From Epiperipatus broadwayi (taxonomy: Eukaryota; Onychophora; Udeonychophora; Euonychophora; Peripatidae), in assembly GCA_028023455.1 (NCBI GenBank), contig JAQFVV010006701.1:248001-312000 (forward strand): a stretch of 64,000 nucleotides of DNA, written 5' to 3'. Below are positions 1-10,934 of the stretch, one piece after another. Numbering within the stretch: position 1 is the first letter of the stretch; each line of letters begins with the position of its first letter. The notes under the pieces were generated by a model that was given only the letters and a program-made list of their open reading frames with translations, was not told the origin of the DNA and did not search any database. A program made the position numbers and the translations under genes.

Positions 1-1634
1 TAATCTTGGCATTAACTATTTCAAATAATTATGTTAATGATTATTACTAGCATGAAATCCATATTTGGAGTTATTTGTCTTGTTTATGTGTTTTTATTTA
101 TATGTTTTGACAATGTATGGGAAATTATAAATGTATCATAAAAATAATATAAACGATAGAATGTTATGACCTATTTAAACTATTTAATTTTGATGATGGT
201 ATTTCCTTATTGCTAATCTTCTTACAACAATTTATATTAGCAACTGAAAACTCTAATAAGAACTTATATTCTTAAAATGTCTTAACTCTCTAGAAAAAGT
301 CAAACGTTGATCTGAAAGATAAAAAAAAAACAACCCTTTTCCACATATGTACATATATTGAGCTCATGGGTTGTAGATCAAGATTAGAAACATAGTTATA
401 CATGTGTAATGTTGAGCCATTATGTATAATAAGCTATCAGTTTGGTTAAAATGTCATTCTTAGTACATGTGATATTTGATAGTAAATTGAATCTGAGATA
501 CAATGAACTATGAATTCAGTATTAGGATAGTAGTGAAAATAATTTTTATGTTGTATCTGAAAACAAATTTAAAAAAGCATATATTTTATTATAAAATTTA
601 TTATTATTGTTTTCATTCTTGTTGGCTGAAATATTTCAAAAGTTCGCTAAAGCAAAGGTTTATTATATGTATTTATTTTCATTAAACACAGCTCAGCATG
701 CTTTTAGCTTGGAAAACGAGTTTCATAGCTCTCATAGGTTGGCAGGGTATGCTGCAGTATTTATTGGTACTAATTATATAAATTATCTATTTAAATATTC
801 CACTTATTAAGATGTAGTTGTTGCTATGTGTATCCACGTTGGTTCAATTTCAACTTTTAAGGATACAATTGGATGGCTTCTTCATGAATTCTTAGCCTAG
901 TATGTGGGAAGTAGATAGATTTGCATAGCTGTTGTTTGTGAAATTATAGAAGTTGCAATAAGTTGAGAACTATCAACATTTATCTAATATGTCTACTGAT
1001 TGGTACATGTCATATCAGCCATATATATGACAAAGGGTCTCATTTTGATAGGCACTGCTGTAACTTTATATATAAACTATTATTTATATGAAAGCATATA
1101 TGAAAAAAATCAACTATAGGGAAAATACATATATATTATATATGTCAATTAAATACGATGCTGAAGAATGAAAAAAGAATATTTCACTGGACTTATTTTG
1201 CATCCATATTGTTTTCTATTTTAAAAAAGGCAAAAAAAAAAAACATTCTTGCAATAACTGTAAGTAAATAATTTTTGAATAAAATTAAAATAGCTGGTTA
1301 AGAATTTACATAACAGGTACAATCGAATTTGAAAATTTTTTCTTAAAATTTCCCAGGAGAGGACAAAAGCTAAAAACAAAAGAACATTTAATCAGATTTT
1401 AAAGAAGATAAGTAATGTTGCTTTATGTCAAACGTTTTTGTTTACAATTTAAGGGTGATCAAAAAATAAAAAATACCTGGAACTTGTTTTGTAAAGTAAA
1501 GTCAATTAAAAATAATTAAAATGTTTTATTTTATATTACAAGATAGACCGCGTGTGTGTGAATATTTAACATTTAAATATTTGTAATTTGTTAAAATAGA
1601 ATAATATCGGGCTGTCTTGTTAATAAAAATAATA
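1..1634. other. A+T-rich stretch without recognised feature
   Basis: Only short A+T-rich frames occur here, none with a recognisable domain or codon pattern. I see no RNA gene and no transposon terminus. Confidence 0.6.
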
Positions 1635-1915
1635 ATAATAACAGCATTCCATCATCAGATTTTCAATTGGATGGACGGTTGAAGAGTTGGAATGTGAAGT
1701 AGATTGAAGCCTGTCCATTAAAGTAAGAGGATTGACTATCTAAATATATATATATGAGCACTTATAGCATATATGTGTAGAGATGGTAATCTGGACCAAC
1801 TGATGATTGCTGGTTTAGCATGAAATACACATATTGGTGAATATTTATCTTTTCAACATATATGTGTTCAAGTGTATCAGTGTTATGAGATAGTGTGGAG
1901 AGTGGAGGGTCGTGT
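1635..1915 (+). repeat. Dispersed SINE-like repeat with hammerhead core, copy 1
   Basis: First of four copies of a ~270-300 bp family; the others are at about 2,820-3,000, 9,120-9,512 and 59,605-59,900. Shared blocks in order are CATTCCATCATCAGATTTTC, a GGATGG...TTGAAGAGTTGGAA block, AGATTGAAGCCTGTCCATTA, ATATA..GAGCACT, a CTGATGA hairpin, and ATATGTG.TCAAGTGTATCAG. This copy keeps the most intact hammerhead core (1,795-1,838). No open frame is present. The part downstream resembles the tRNA-like tail seen after other copies, so a SINE or retrozyme-like element is my inference. I do not recognise the family by name. Confidence 0.75.
1795..1838 (+). ncRNA. Hammerhead-ribozyme-like motif (type I) in dispersed repeat copy 1
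   Basis: Stem I is ACCAA (1,795-1,799) with UUGGU (1,834-1,838), five Watson-Crick pairs. The core CUGAUGA (1,800-1,806) is followed by one U, stem II UGCU/AGCA with loop GGUUU (1,808-1,820), an opposing U, and GAA (1,822-1,824). Stem III is AU-ACAC-AU, then A at 1,833 as the H17 cleavage base (AUA triplet). All invariant core bases are present. The departure from consensus is a U.U opposition where a G-C pair normally closes stem II. The family function (self-cleavage) is established knowledge; activity here is inference. Confidence 0.65.
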
Positions 1916-2819
1916 GAAAGGCTATGCTCATATACCCTATATATTACATATATTAGACACAGGTATATAATAAGCTTGTGTGTTTCAGTTATTATTAGAT
2001 TTGCAAATGTATGTATACATATAAGTGATCCTTATGATTACATATAATTTATATATTTGAAAATGACAATTTATATAATATTACTGCCAAAGTTTGGTTT
2101 TTCAATTTATTAAAATGTTTTTCAATATTTGGAAATAGTCAAAATCAGAATAATTTATTTGTAATGTAGAGTATTTGTTAGACGTTTTATTGTATTATTA
2201 TTTCTAATAAAACAAATTTATTAATTGTTATGTTAAATTGTTCCGGGAAGTTATTTAAAACTATATATAAGTTTTGCATATTTTTTCTTGTTCCCAGTTA
2301 CTAAGACTCTTACAAACTGAAATCTAGACCTTGACTAATGGTATAAGGGTTATGTGTGTCTATATAATTTGCTTTAGAATTGTCTAAATAATGCTAAGGT
2401 AATGAAGGGCATCTTTAAGGCCCAATCACTTTACATGTTTTATGATCATTTCTTCATTCATGATAACAGGTGGTCCTGAATATTAATGATGATATGATCC
2501 CAGCATTTTGATTTTAGTACTTAATATGTTCTTGTAGCAGAAATATTGATGATTACTTTAATACTATGTCCCAAGTTTGGCATTGGCTAGGTTATAATTT
2601 GCTAATATTTTATAGTATGATTCTTTTAAATTCAATAACAAAGGATGACTGTTGATCAATAATAATTTGCTATTAAATTGATTCTAGAACAAATTTAATG
2701 TACTTAACTATTTAATCACATTGATATAAATCAATACTAGTATCTTGTAAATACTACTTTAAGATGTAATCAAAAGGGATTTGAACACAGACTTTTAAAC
2801 TTCCTTTAACTATCATCTT
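1916..2819. other. A+T-rich spacer with tRNA-like B-box remnant
   Basis: Mostly featureless. On the minus strand around 2,765-2,825 is a stretch with TAGTTAAAGGA (A-box-like) and GTGTTCAAATCCC (B-box-like). It looks like a degraded tRNA-derived SINE tail just before repeat copy 2. Confidence 0.4.
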
Positions 2820-3000
2820 CATCTTACATGACAATAATATTGGCATCAACTAGGGCTTTGAGCATTCCATCCTCAGATTTCTAATGAAATAAATGACTGA
2901 AAAGTAGGAGAGTGGAAAAGATTGAAGCTTGTCCATTAAAGTTTGAAGATTTTTTTTCTTAATATAAACTAAGCACTGATTATATGTATGTGTAAAAACA
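2820..3000 (+). repeat. Dispersed SINE-like repeat, copy 2 (3' truncated)
   Basis: It matches copy 1 from the CATTCCATC block through AAAGATTGAAGCTTGTCCAT and GAGCACTGATTATAT-like sequence. It stops before the hammerhead hairpin, so this copy has no ribozyme core. It also shares GACAATAATAT upstream with the 9.1 kb copy, so the family probably begins slightly further 5' than copy 1 suggests. Confidence 0.7.
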
Positions 3001-3397
3001 TTTTGTTATATAATTAGATAAATACATTTCTTACCTAAATGAATGAAAGTAACAAATGTAAATACACCTTTATCCTGCTTAGTGATTGGCTATTTAGCGA
3101 TATTTCACAATAGTGAACATCATCAATTTGTACTCACTACTTTGATTTACAATCAATTATTCACTATAACGATCGAGAAAAATTTTGAAAAAATTTTTTT
3201 GGGGCAGCCATCTTGAATTTTGTGTCACTGATGACATCAGAGAATAGGTATTTTAAATTCATTTTACCCAAAAGCAAAAGTACATTACTGTATATCACAT
3301 ACAATATTTTATTCATAAAACACAATTCAGTATTATAAATGTAGAACTTATAAACTTAAAATATATATATAATTACTGAATCTATAATACTGTATAC

Positions 3398-3506
3398 ATA
3401 TAAGTGTTGAATGTCTTTAGAAAAATTAAACTTTATTTAAATATAATGTACAGTATTTGGATTATTTAAATAAAGTTTAATTTTTCTATACATTCAACAC
3501 TTATAT
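3398..3506. mobile_element. Small palindromic MITE, copy 1
   Basis: Inverted arms of about 45 bp (ATATAAGTGTTGAATGT... and its complement ending ACATTCAACACTTATAT) surround a ~17 bp loop. The arms contain TTAAACTTTATTTAAA. A second palindrome at 32,610-32,853 carries the same TGTTGAATGTATAGAAAA and AAACTTTATTTAAA blocks, so this is a dispersed family and not a chance hairpin. No coding capacity; the superfamily is unknown. Confidence 0.7.
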
Positions 3507-3569
3507 TAAATGATGAAAACAGTACAACTAAAATACCATCATCACAAATTTTCAGGAAAACACTAAATA

Positions 3570-4746
3570 CAACTGGGTCTCTTTTTATGTGGACTTATTT
3601 AACATGATTTTGAAGTTACGCGATTCATGTTTCACCGGAAGTCGAACTCCGATAATGCAATATTACTTTAAATAATAAATTTCGCGCATTTACGTTATAT
3701 TGAAAGTAAAAGCACATTATTGGAATTCGACTTTCATCTTAGTAATTTCAATATTTCAGTGCTTTATAATAGTAAGATTTTATGCAATAATGAAATTAAA
3801 ATCACGATTTCCACATTTTATGTATACACACATTAAATTTTATAAGATTATAATGTAAATTTGTTCAAACATTGTGTGTGTTAATTTTGCATTTTAAATC
3901 ACATTCTGTTTTTGCTTTTTAAAAAAGAACGTAATCAATTATTAATCATTTAGTGTCCACAAGTTTATTTTTAAAAGGTGAGTAATAGCAGTGGGCACAA
4001 TTAAATTTGACAATTAAAAACTAAAATCTGATTTTTAATTGTAATTAACAATTTAAAAATTACTTACGGCAACTTGAAATTAATGTGATGTAAAATGAAA
4101 TTTGATTTTTAAACGGAATTGAAAATTAAAAAATTAAAGACAAAAATAAGAATTTAATTTTTAGGTTGTTAGTTTTAATTAATTTTTTCCCAGCAGTGGT
4201 GAATAAATGTCTTTTTATTATCATAAGTCTAAGTTCATAAACAATTAATAAAACCATCGTCTCAAAGATTAATTACTAATTATGTTGTCAACAGAAAACC
4301 ATTAACACAATATGAGAGTGAACTTGGCACTAGTTGTATTTCCTCTTGTGAAGAATCTATTTTTTACCAGTTTCCAAATGAAACTGTTTATCAGCAAATA
4401 GCGAGAATAATTAAAACGTGTATAAAAATGTAAATTACTGTACTGTAAATTATGCATAAAAATATATTATTTTGAATAAAATTACATATTATAGTTAAAA
4501 AAGTTTGTCTTGTATCAATTTTTTTCAAATTTGAAATTTTTTATTAGTCATATTTTATTTCCTTATTTTTTTTTTTGCGCGAATTTTAAAGTAAATTTTA
4601 TGTTGGTGCTTTGCTTTTACGCGAGTTTTGAAAAATCATAGTGCGTATCCCCCCTTTTTCAAGGTAAGTTACGTCTATTTTTGTGCGATTTCATTTGCAC
4701 GTGTTTTCTGAGGAACCTATCTATCACGTAAAATGAGACCCAGGTG
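3570..4746. mobile_element. 1.18 kb non-autonomous DNA transposon, TA target duplication
   Basis: The left end starts CAACTGGGTCTCTTTTTATG and the right end, read inward on the minus strand, starts CACCTGGGTCTCATTTTACG. That is a TIR of about 22 bp with four mismatches. TA dinucleotides flank both ends (3,568-3,569 and 4,747-4,748), matching the TA target of Tc1/mariner/pogo elements. Inside are scattered short CG-containing motifs (TTACGCGATT, TTGCGCGAAT, TTTACGCGAG) that contrast with the flanks. No transposase frame remains, so it is a MITE-like derivative. Assignment to the pogo/Tigger branch is only a guess. Confidence 0.7.
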
Positions 4747-4748
4747 TA

Positions 4749-6570
4749 CTAATATTAAATTGCATGTGTGTGTTCCTTAATTAGTATGCTTAACTGGTTT
4801 CAAATCAAAAGAAAAACATTTAAAAAAAGTTTAAAAAGAAAAACAGATTGAATTTAAAATAAGTGTTAATAAATAATCTTTCTACATGAATGGGGGTAGG
4901 ACTATTACATTACTAAAAATATACAGTAAGAAAAATAAACTTAGTGTATGTTTTAAAAAATTAGAAGTTAGATTTTTTTTTCTTTTAAAATAAGTTGATT
5001 TTTTTATTTTTCTAAAAGTGACTGATGTACAATACACATTAAGCCTTTTGTTATTCTGGAGTACAGTAATAAGTCTTTATGTTTAATTAAATAATTTATA
5101 ATTGAACATTGTTTTTTAATTTGAATAATTTCACATAAGTAATAAACATAAATGTACAGTAATATGTACTGTAATACAAATTTTTAAAAATGCACTTCAG
5201 TATGGATTTTTTTTCATTACGATGAAAACCTTCTGCGGAAGAATATAAAAACTTTTAAATTCAAATTTAGTTTCACTTTCTCTTTCTTTTTGCTGTACTG
5301 TACTTTTTAAACAAAGAAAATATGCATTTTTTTTTCTAGTGATATAAAACTTTTCTTTTTAGATACCATATTTAGTCATCATTGCCATGAAAAAATCAAG
5401 AAAATCTTTGAGCTTGAACACCAATGTGGATATTTTACTTCAACTGGAACTGACCAATTTTTTTCCCATAGACCTCCATTATAAATATGTATTCTGTATG
5501 CAATATTCTTGCTTAATGATGAGTTTGGAGGACCAATTGCCATTGCTAAGTGGGGTAAGGGTGTATATCAAATTTATTAAGTGCAAGCAGATAACAATAT
5601 AATAATGTGAAAGCTAAAACCTTTGAAAGATGCGCCTTAAATGTACATATGTGACAGCCTTCCATGTGCAGTTATTATTACATCTGATTGGCTGTGACAT
5701 AAGAATGTTTAAGGCACATCTTTTGAAGATTTTTTCTAAATGAATGAAATATTAAAATGGTGCAAATCATTACTTACAATATTTTAATGCAAATTCACCC
5801 AAAGGCTTTAAAAAATAATAATAAAGGCCAGGATAATCTCGAACTTTCCTATAACTGCTTTCTTACTTTACTAAGCATGTATTTCCTATTTCTTGTTATG
5901 TTTTTGGCCATGATGATGAAGATCGATTATGACACTTACAATTTTAAAGTAAGATTAAGGAGATAATTTTTAATTATACTTTGCCTTCTATAAATTTCTC
6001 AACTATGGTTTTAAAGTAGATAATTCATTATTTGTTCAAATAAGTACAGAATATTATATTTTATATAAAAAAAAATAGTTTAAAAAGATTGCCACATGTT
6101 TTGGAAGTTAGGATAAGTTTTCCAAAATTTAGAAGACATTATCACTCTTACTTAGTTTTGTGTTTACTCTATAATGTCAATTTTAATACCTACCAATATT
6201 TTAAAACTAACATCAAGAATTCCTCAATTTATATTTTACTAGATTTGGCTTATACATTAATCCATTGTCAGTAGTTATTATTTATTTATTGCTTTTAGTA
6301 ATAGACAACTACATTTGAGTGGAGTCTATTAAATAGCTAAGTAAATTAGATGTTGTGTTGCCGTGAAGACTCCAGTGCGATTCTACCCTTCATATTTTAA
6401 ACAATTTGTTATAGTGAATTAACTCCTTTAATTGCATTATCTATGTAGAAGACTGTTATTTTATGTAAGTGATTATTTAAATAGTGTGTCTCTGATAAAG
6501 TGTTCATAATACATAGATAGGAGTGTTTCTCAAATACATTTTTCAGTTTGTGTATCTGAACTTTTTGCTT
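4749..6570. other. A+T-rich stretch without recognised feature
   Basis: Several short frames of 60-75 codons (for example at 5,387 and 5,757) have A+T-driven composition and no domain signal. A short inverted pair around 5,600-5,740 (AAGATGCGCCTTAA near 5,628 and TTAAGGCACATCTTTTGA near 5,708) suggests a small decayed palindrome. Confidence 0.5.
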
Positions 6571-6850
6571 TCATCATCATCATCAATTATTATCAATCCA
6601 CTGCAGGATGAAGGTCTCTCCAAGTTCAATCCATCTCCGAATTTTAACTTCTCTTCTCCACATCATCCCAGCACAGTTTCTTATTTCATCCATCCATCTC
6701 ACATGTTGTCTTTTTATGGATCTTTTACAATCTCTTGGAATCCAGTTTAAGATTTCAATTGTCTATCTATTATCATCTCTTCTAGCAATATGTCCAGCCC
6801 AACTCCACTTCAGTCTTAATTTTTTTCAGTGAGGTCAGTAACACATGTTT
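6571..6850 (-). pseudogene. RTE-type LINE 3' end: reverse-transcriptase C-terminal tail
   Basis: The minus strand reads WAGHIARRDDNR, then a DCK...RW.DEIRNCAG..WRRE stretch, then WIELGETFILQWIDN and a stop, followed at once by a (GAT/ATG)n run (6,571-6,585 on the plus strand is TCATCATCATCATCA). This is the conserved C-terminal tail of endonuclease/reverse-transcriptase proteins of RTE-type LINEs, and a short terminal microsatellite is typical of that clade. It is severely 5' truncated with one in-frame stop (after DDNR). Related tails lie at 17,371-17,660 (minus) and 59,330-59,565 (plus). Confidence 0.8.
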
Positions 6851-7655
6851 GTTCTCTTACCCATATATTGCGTTTTCATCTCTACATACTTTTTTGAATG
6901 ATCTGAAGTCTCTGTATTGCTCCATGTTTACTAAACAAACGAATAAAACAATCGAATGGTTTATTGTTCAAGAGTTCACAAGAAGTTCACGCACCGAAAG
7001 TGGCAGATCTGAAGCCAGATCCATGGACTTTAAGCACCAGTTTGCTACCTCACCACTGCATCAAACCAGACTAAGGAATTACTGGTTTCTCATTTTAAAT
7101 TAATTACTTTTAATTATGTGAGTGTTTACATAAAAAAAATATGTTGGGTTTGCACAAATAAATAATAAATGTCTGTGCATGTATATAATATACTTTTTAT
7201 TTATTTTTTGAAGGATAATGAGCTATATTTTAAGGCTTTTCATTGTTTACTTAAAGCAGCTGTTAACCTCAACAGTTCTTTTTAAAAATTATAGATCTGA
7301 AATCTGTTTTTGTAAAATGTTTTAACAAGAAAAATATTAAATAACCTAATATAAACTAAAGATTAAGATTATTTTAAAATTGGTTTAATTATAATTGGCG
7401 GAAAGGAAATAAGCAATTTAAAAACAACCTCAGGAATTTGATATAAAAACAATAAGAGTTTTAAAGGAAGGCTTAAAAGAAAAAATGATCATAAAAACGC
7501 ATCACCCGAAGCAACAAATTTTCTATGACAGAGACGTTATACAATTTTCAAATTTAATAAAGAGAAGGAAAAAATGATAAAAAATAATTGCAAAAAAAAA
7601 AAACGTGATAAACAAAAGTCGATATATTATTATATAGTATTTGTATTACTTTATT
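6851..7655. other. A+T-rich stretch without recognised feature
   Basis: An 84-codon frame at 6,849-7,103 covers slightly more balanced sequence (about 6,950-7,080, AAGTTCACGCACCGAAAGTG), but I recognise no domain. The rest is A+T-rich filler. Confidence 0.45.
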
Positions 7656-7659
7656 TGTT

Positions 7660-7890
7660 TCTGAACCGTTAGCTCATTGGATAAAATATTTTGTTAGTGA
7701 GCAAACTATTTAAAATATATTTCAAAATAAAGAAATAGAATTATAACAAACCAATATGGTTATATTATTATGTGATTGTTTTGCTATATATATAAATATG
7801 TGTCACTGAACACTTGACCCAGTGGATTAAATATTTACTAGTGAGCAAAGTGTTTTAAAATATATTCTGGAGTTAAAGAAGAACAAATAA
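7660..7890 (+). repeat. Two tandem tRNA-like SINE remnants
   Basis: Two diverged direct copies, about 7,665-7,740 and 7,797-7,880, share the pattern GTTAGCTCATTGGATAAAAT, TAGTGAGCAAA and TAAAATATATT. The block TTAGCTCATTGG is one mismatch from the tRNA A-box consensus, and the position of TATTTAAAATAT suits a decayed B box. A similar CTAGCTCAGTGGAATAGCAG lies in the LTR-like repeats (near 33,645). I read these as old tRNA-derived SINE heads. Confidence 0.4.
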
Positions 7891-8621
7891 TTTAGGGTAG
7901 CTAGCTAACGTGGAACTCATGTGGTATTTTTTGCCAATTAGTTCTTAAATGTCAACACACCTCCTGCATAATCAACAATATATTGAAATGAATTTCTATA
8001 AGTTTAATTGTTTTCAGGATAATCTTATGGACGAATTTTTTTACAATTTACCAATATTTTTACAAAAACCAGAGTTACTACCATTTTTGGTAAACAATCT
8101 GACGATCCAAAGTACAATTCTGATGTAACATTAGAAGAGCTTGAAAATAAACCATTGTTATTTATTCTGTATGGAAACAAATCAAACTTATTTTTATACT
8201 GGTTGCAAATTCCTTCAATTGCGTAATGTTATTGTTAATTAACATAATTGGATTTTTATTAATATAATGAGTATTTGGAAATTTATCACTCCTATTATTA
8301 TATATATTACTAATACAGTATAATTTGATCTTTATATATTTTGTATTTTTTTTTACTTACAAAGCTATTAAAATGAATAGAAATTAATTCTGCTTTGTGA
8401 GTGTAATTTATATGTTAATTCAAATGAGACTATACTGAAAATCTCCATTAATTTAACAGTTTGTATCAGCAAATATTATTATCTAATTTACTCTTCTTGT
8501 AAGATTGTGAAACTCAGATGAAAGTGGGTTTATTTTTTATTTCCAATGTGCATTTATTTGATAATAGATAGCATTGCATTAAAAAATTACCATTCCAATT
8601 ATTTTAATAGAGGGGTTTGAA

Positions 8622-8690
8622 CTCAGAATTTTTTAGTCTAGTCACCCTCCACTCTATCTCAAGCAACTGATACACATGATTCCACGCATG
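8622..8690 (-). repeat. tRNA-like SINE tail
   Basis: The minus strand reads GTGTATCAGTTGCTTGAG, GATAGAGTGGAGGGTGACTA and GAGTTCAAACCCC. The last is a B-box-like segment. GTGTATCAG..GAGATAG.GTGGAG also ends dispersed repeat copy 1 (near 1,870-1,910), which links the tRNA-like tail to the hammerhead repeat family. It sits directly beside the 8.77-9.0 kb foldback. Confidence 0.45.
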
Positions 8691-8767
8691 CAAAAAAGAT
8701 GCTTATTGCTTGGGAAATATATTCTCTTATTTTTCTCCTTCACTTATTTTGCATATCTTCATATAAT

Positions 8768-9003
8768 CATATATCTTATTTATAATATTTCACTCATATA
8801 CACTTTAATGCAATTAATTTTCTTACAACCTTCTTTATTTTCTTACAGTTTTGACTGTCCAGCAGTCATCTTCAGAGCTCCATCTTCCTTACAGTTGTTT
8901 GACTGCTGGACAGTCGAAACTGTAAGAAAATAAAGAAGGTTTTAAGAAAATTAATTGCATTAAAGTGTATATGAGTAAAATATTATAAATAAGATATATG
9001 CTT
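8768..9003. mobile_element. Foldback with hammerhead-like hairpin at its centre
   Basis: Inverted arms of about 95-100 bp (8,768-8,863 and 8,900-9,003) contain ATATCTTATTTATAAT, ACTTTAATGCAATTAATTTT and CTTCTTTATTTTCTTACAG and their complements. The ~35 bp centre holds the 5' half of a hammerhead-like motif on the minus strand. The right arm starts inside the hairpin (GACTGCTGGACAGTC, 8,901-8,915). The arrangement looks like two element 5' ends placed head to head, one slightly truncated. Confidence 0.7.
8849..8877 (-). ncRNA. Degenerate hammerhead-like motif
   Basis: Minus strand: CUGAAGA (8,869-8,875), one U, a five-pair stem II GACUG/CAGUC with loop CUGGA, then AAAAC. The inverted right arm keeps GAAAC at 8,916-8,920 after the same hairpin but lacks the CUGANGA half. 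Each arm therefore has a different defect. Stem I pairing is short, so activity is unlikely. Confidence 0.4.
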
Positions 9004-9119
9004 GGGAAATAGATTACATCTTAGTATAAGTTAAGCTCATCACATTACTATTAATATATATGGATACATAATGTCTGATAATAAAAGGGATTAGTTTGAC
9101 ATTATATCTACATGGGTAT

Positions 9120-9512
9120 GACAATAATATCAAATCTAACAAGGGTTTTGAACATTACATAGTCAGTTTTTAAATGAAATAGCCTATTGAATAGTTGGAA
9201 GAGTGAAAAGATTGAAGTTTGTTAATTAAAGTTTGAGAAATTGCTATTATAATACAAACCAATCACTGATTGTATATATGTGCGAGAGATTATGACATGG
9301 CCAACTGATGAGGGTTGGTTCTGCACAATATATATATATATATATATTGTGCCATTACAATTTAGTCACTAGATAAATTTATAGTAATGTGCATGTAGAA
9401 AAGGTAAACCAAAAATCATCATCACATTTTTATATAATCATAAATGAAGCTGTAGGGCATCCAAGTTCAAACCCTACCAGATCAAAATCTTAAACACTTT
9501 AAAAAAAAAGAA
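9120..9512 (+). repeat. Dispersed SINE-like repeat, copy 3, with tRNA-like part and A-rich tail
   Basis: It aligns with the other copies from GACAATAATATCAAATCTAA through AAGATTGAAGTTTGTTAATT and AATCACTGATTGTATATATG to CCAACTGATGA. Downstream come CATCCAAGTTCAAACCCTAC (B-box-like, about 9,459-9,475) and an A-rich tail (about 9,500-9,510). That order of body, hammerhead, tRNA-like part and A-tail is the fullest version in the window. Its distal end overlaps the left arm of the next palindrome. Confidence 0.55.
9300..9353 (+). ncRNA. Decayed hammerhead motif whose stem III became (TA)n
   Basis: CUGAUGA is kept at 9,305-9,311, but stem II is eroded (GGGUUGGUUCUGCA) and GAAA is now CAAU. The stem III position is an (AT)n run inside GCACAAT...ATTGTGC, a perfect hairpin. 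Stem I bases GGCCAA and UUGUGCC are still recognisable. Compare the intact site at 1,795-1,838. Confidence 0.45.
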
Positions 9513-10934
9513 AACAACAATAATATTTTACAAAGAATGGGTCAACAATTATATGCTTTATTTCTGTGTGTGTTGATAGAAAGGTAATACACACAGTTAA
9601 ACTATTTAATATTTAAATTTTCTGTTAAAAAGGCAAAGTTATAATGCATACATATAGGCAATGTATGTAAATTATTTATTTTTTTATATTTCAAATATTA
9701 AACATTTTAACTTTCTTTAAAACTAACCTATGCTTGATCAATTTAAATATTTTATTCTAATTTTTTTGCTTTTATTTTGCTTTTCTTTAATTATAAGTGG
9801 GATTTAAAAGTTACAGATTTAATTAAAAAATTGGGTTATAATTCCTAAGCTAGCAATCATATTATTTAAGGTTAGTTCATGAATGATTTGAAAGAATGAA
9901 GGATGTGTGTACATTACATACAAAAATTTACATTTCTTAAATATTGAAAGAAAAGGAAGTATTAAATCTGTCAAATTATTTTTTTGTTCGAATTTTTTTT
10001 TTTGTTAAAAGAGGAAATCTTTTAATCAGATATCATGTTTGTAGTAATTTTTTTTTGTAAATGATTGTCACTTTGAAAGCTTATAATGAGTCAGAATTTT
10101 AAAAATTGAATTTGTCTTATCAAGATCTAAAGAAGGAAGCTCAAAGATTTGAAGTGTTACCTGGATTTAAAAAAACAAAAAAGAAAGGAAATAAGAATTG
10201 AGTCTATTTTTTTTTTTTTAAACAAAAGTGTCTGGAAAAAGGATTAAACTTTTCAAGCTCCTTGAAAAAAATAGACTCAATTCTTTCATTTCTTTTTGTT
10301 TTTTAATCTTGTAGAGATTTTGGCCGCTCCATCTTTGAGCTTTCCCTTTTAGATCTTGATAAGACAAATTCAATTTTTAAATTCTGACTCATTATAGGAA
10401 AGTGACAATCATTTACAAAAAAAAATTACTACAAAAGATTTCTTTAAACAAAAAATTATATAAAAATAATTTGACAGATTTAATACTTCCTTTTCTTCAT
10501 GTTTAAGAAATGTAAAATTTTGTATGTAATGTACACACATCCTTCATTCTTTCAAATCATTCACAGTCCAACCTTAAAGAAGTATGATTTGTTACTTAGG
10601 AATTATAACCTCAATTATTTAATTAAATCTAAATTTCAAATCCTAATTCTATAATTAAAGAAAAAGCAAAATAAAAGCATAGAATAAAATATTAGAATTA
10701 ATCTGCTAGGGTTAGTTTTAGAAGAGCAAAATGTTTAATATTTGAAATATAAAAAAATAAAATAATTTACAATATACATTGCCTATATGTATGCATTATA
10801 ACTTTGCTTTTTAACAGAAAATTTAAATATTAATAAGGAACTGTGTATTACCTTCTCATCAACACACATGAAATAAAAGTATATAATTGTTGACCCATTC
10901 TTTTGTCTAAAGTGTTTAAGATTTTGATCTGGTA
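9472..10934. repeat. Long palindrome with ~0.7 kb arms, cut off by assembly gap
   Basis: The left arm (9,472-10,215) is mirrored by the right arm (10,265-10,934): TACCAGATCAAAATCTTAAA starts the left arm and its complement ends the right arm. Shared blocks include ATGCATACATATAGGCAATG and GATTGTCACTTT..AGCTTATAATGAG, and the arms close on GAGTCTATTTTTTT around a ~50 bp centre. The arms are clearly diverged, with small indels. The right arm stops at the first N, so the palindrome probably continues into the gap. No coding frame is present. Confidence 0.85.

Noticed and set aside
1648-1670. Complement of CATCATCAGATTTTC as a minus-strand CUGAUGA core
   Set aside because: Conserved in all repeat copies, but no hairpin or GAAA follows on that strand.
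3200-3240. GCAGCCATCTTGAATTTTGTG and TGATGACATCA as a gene promoter element
   Set aside because: Looks like part of a dispersed repeat; no adjacent gene or exon to regulate.
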